Shown here: positions 61,973 through 64,000 of the stretch, in pieces
Position numbering within the stretch: the stretch's first letter is position 1
How the letters are laid out: every line of letters begins with the position of its first letter
NCBI GenBank assembly: GCA_004794785.1
Contig: SJOL01005652.1
Location: forward strand, 274,475 to 338,474
Length of the DNA: 64,000 nucleotides
Reading direction: 5' to 3'
Source: Opisthorchis felineus
Taxonomy: Eukaryota > Platyhelminthes > Trematoda > Opisthorchiida > Opisthorchiidae
Translations under genes and position numbers: made by a program
The notes under the pieces: model-generated
Told to the model about the DNA's origin: nothing
What the model saw: the letters and a program-made list of their open reading frames with translations, nothing else
Database searches by the model: none

Positions 61973-62220
61973 AGATAATCATGAGACTAGAACAAGCAAT
62001 TCCACATGAACTGCATCAGTTATATAGGGATGTTAGCTGAACCTGCGCCTGCTCAACTCACATCCAGTGGATCATGGCTTCTCATACTGTATGCGTTTCC
62101 CAAATTTCACAAGGGATTCCAATGCGAACAATATGTTCTATTCTTGGGCTGTTGCATCAGAAACTACTCCGTTAGATTTCCGAAGTAAAGTAATAAGTTA
62201 GAAAGAAACTGACCACATAC

Positions 62221-62280
62221 CATTCGAAGGCTTCGTTTCTGTCGGGAACGTATGGGTCATAATGTGCTTGAATAATGCAT
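62221..62280 (-). other. possible 60-base exon upstream of CFAP299
   Basis: A pyrimidine-rich acceptor (ending gtaagtgcag) and a donor (GTATGTGG) bracket a frame reading CIIQAHYDPYVPDRNEAFE. It could be a 5' UTR exon of CFAP299 or part of another gene, but a frame this short is often open by chance. Confidence 0.2.
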
Positions 62281-62289
62281 CTGCACTTA

Positions 62290-63580
62290 CAACAGCAGAC
62301 TTCGAAGAGAAGGAAAGACATTCAAGATAAGTGTAAGCAGTTTCCCATGGCAACATCTTTTCCTATGCGGGTCGCAGACAGGCGGAACAGCCTGCATCAA
62401 ATCATCACTATTATTTACAGAACGCTGTCTAAGGCAGTTTTAAATGCTCATTTCCGAAAATTTTCCGCCTGATAGTGATTTTATTTGAAGTTGCGAAATT
62501 GTGATATGATGCTGCACCCGGATCTCCGTATGTACCTTCCGCGTGATGCGTGGCAGATCGATTCTTTCCAGTATGGACACCCGAGTACCGCGCGCATCCA
62601 TGCGGTAGTTGCCTAATCAATTAGGTTTCCCGAACAAAATTTTTTGGCAGCAGCAATAAAAACTCCACATCTTGGTGCTTGAAACCAGAATCGATGGTGG
62701 CCGTCATGAAACCAGTGTTGAAACATGGAGTGCGCGCAGCAGATTTAACAGGATGATGCGTAAGAAGCATGGTAACGTAGGCAGCGTGGTCTCCTGGAGG
62801 TCAAATACCTGTACCCATGCGTTACCAGCCCGAAGAATGCGCTGAGAAGTAACCGTTATTTCATTTGGCTAAAGGCAAACAAAGATATATACTGAAACTT
62901 GTTACCTCCGAAAACTATTGCATCAGCGATAAGTCGGCCTAAAATAAATAGCTTATCCCATCGAACGACTGTCTCAGAGATTGATCATGAAAACTAGCGC
63001 TCAGTATAGGTAAGCCTTCCGCTTCTCCAGCTGATGCAGCTGCAGCTGCAGCATTAATCACCGAGTCCATATTTCAGCCTCCTTCTGATCACTCACTTGA
63101 CTCCTAGTCCAAGGAACACTAGCACTCTTCAAAGCTGATTGTTTTAAGTTGGGTGATGAGTAGTAAGTTAAACAAGTGCTGGTGAAGCCGTGCACGCCAA
63201 GACATGAAAGGCATGCAAAAGTTATTCTCTCCAAGCTGTCACGTGGCCTCAACATCGGCCGAGCGGTTAAACCCATGACGCGGATATTTGATAATAAAAC
63301 GTCATCGCTGAACATCCACCCCCAATGCCCCGGTGTTGCCGCCTACTTGAACAAACTCATCGTCATGGGTTTCAACCTGAGATGATTGTACTGACCCCTT
63401 GATTGTATGTTTTTCGTAATAAACAACATGGCCTCAGAGCGCGTCAAAGAAAAACGCGCTCACCTAAAGCAAGCAATGGCAAGCGTGACCCCAAGCATTA
63501 CCCAGAGAGGTCTTGCTCTGTCGAAAGCATGTCGGCACCGGCAGATTTGTCATTCTTTAGGGTGTCTCGCCATCCCAATA
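62290..63580. other. upstream of CFAP299, no recognisable gene
   Basis: The stretch between the CFAP299 5' end and the LINE endonuclease holds only short unassigned frames, some of which may be the 5' part of that LINE. Confidence 0.45.
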
Positions 63581-63581
63581 A

Positions 63582-64000
63582 TTACGTACAACTATTAAGT
63601 CTGCTATCCTCTCTGGTTACACATCTCTCGGCTCCTCACATTCGGAGGCAGCAGAGACAGTACTGAAATGCATGTCCACTAACTGCCTCAGCCTTTTCAA
63701 CAAACTTTGCGATATTAAACAGTCAGTTTACCTTGAACAGCCGCCCATAACCGCACTCACTGAGACCTGGCTCACACCAGATGTCTCTGACGCGGAGATC
63801 TCGATAGACGGCCACTTCATTTTTCGAGCTGACTCAAAACGAGGGAGGACTGGTAGGGTTGCTTTGTACCTACATGCGGCCCTGCCCATCCCGATTGTCC
63901 TCTCTGATACCACTCCTGCACCTTTTTGTGATGCACTGTGGATTCAAATCCCGCTGCGCGGGTCTGATTCTCTCCTTGTCGGTGTGGTCTACCGTTGCCC
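63582..64000 (+). mobile_element. LINE endonuclease domain, cut by the window end
   Basis: An open frame runs from 63582 to the edge of the window. It contains CLSLFNKLCDIKQSVYLEQP, ITALTETWLTPDVSDAEISI, HFIFRADSKRGRTGRVALYL, VLSDTTPAPFCDALWIQIP and SLLVGVVYR. These are the first blocks of the apurinic endonuclease (EEP) domain of CR1/Jockey-type LINEs, including the catalytic glutamate in TETWL. It is the least damaged element in the window, and its reverse transcriptase should continue beyond 64000. Upstream frames (63403-63666) may hold its 5' part but match nothing I know. Confidence 0.85.

Noticed and set aside
63543..63650. A 2A-like translational skipping peptide before the LINE endonuclease
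   Set aside because: The frame gives a leucine-rich string (LLSLLSSLV) of the kind that precedes 2A sites in some LINEs, but the essential NPGP end is absent.
1..64000. CRISPR arrays, bacterial operons, rRNA genes
   Set aside because: No regularly spaced direct repeats, no ribosomal RNA core sequences and no ribosome-binding-site-led gene strings; the spliced gene and retroelements show nuclear eukaryotic DNA.

Overview
This is eukaryotic, repeat-rich DNA with one confidently readable host gene, one probable host gene and many decayed transposable elements. The mix suggests a flatworm, most likely a digenean trematode: a protein-coding gene with a 34-base intron next to introns of several kilobases, Ty3/Gypsy relics, several LINE lineages, a tRNA-derived SINE and a MULE-type DNA transposon. 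The organism call is inference; no species marker is present.

The main gene is an orthologue of CFAP299 (cilia- and flagella-associated protein 299, formerly C4orf22) on the minus strand, from the ATG at 61901 to the TGA at 32393. I found six coding exons by eye: 61794-61901, 61629-61759, about 52787-52875 (or 52787-52832), 45034-45176, 38270-38399 and 32393-32491. Except at the exon 2/3 join they connect in phase at GT/AG sites. Introns 2-5 (about 5.8 to 8.8 kb each) hold most of the transposon debris of the right half of the window, including a 90-base assembly gap (34274-34363). A probable small two-membrane-segment protein (27778-28161, plus strand) lies tail-to-tail with CFAP299.

Left half (1-27 kb): I recognise no host gene. 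It holds a Gypsy integrase tail (about 7590-7945, minus), tandem (AAT)n-tailed repeats (8981-9235), a 205-bp direct duplication (12630-13037), a broken MULE transposase (about 13140-15240, plus), a 213-bp inverted repeat (15532-16102), a second Gypsy relic (17416-19010, minus), a SINE (19375-19555) and a LINE reverse-transcriptase fragment (about 24960-25230, minus).

Right half (27-64 kb): besides the two genes there is another SINE copy (29062-29246), a third Gypsy relic (about 35690-37480, plus), a long decayed LINE with its 5' region (about 39880-43330, minus) and a separate copy of that 5' region beside the N gap, LINE 3' ends (50362-50870, 56000-56770, 57200-57980, 60225-61160), and the 5' endonuclease part of another LINE cut by the window end (63582-64000). 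None of the elements has an intact reading frame, except that the last one is open to the edge.
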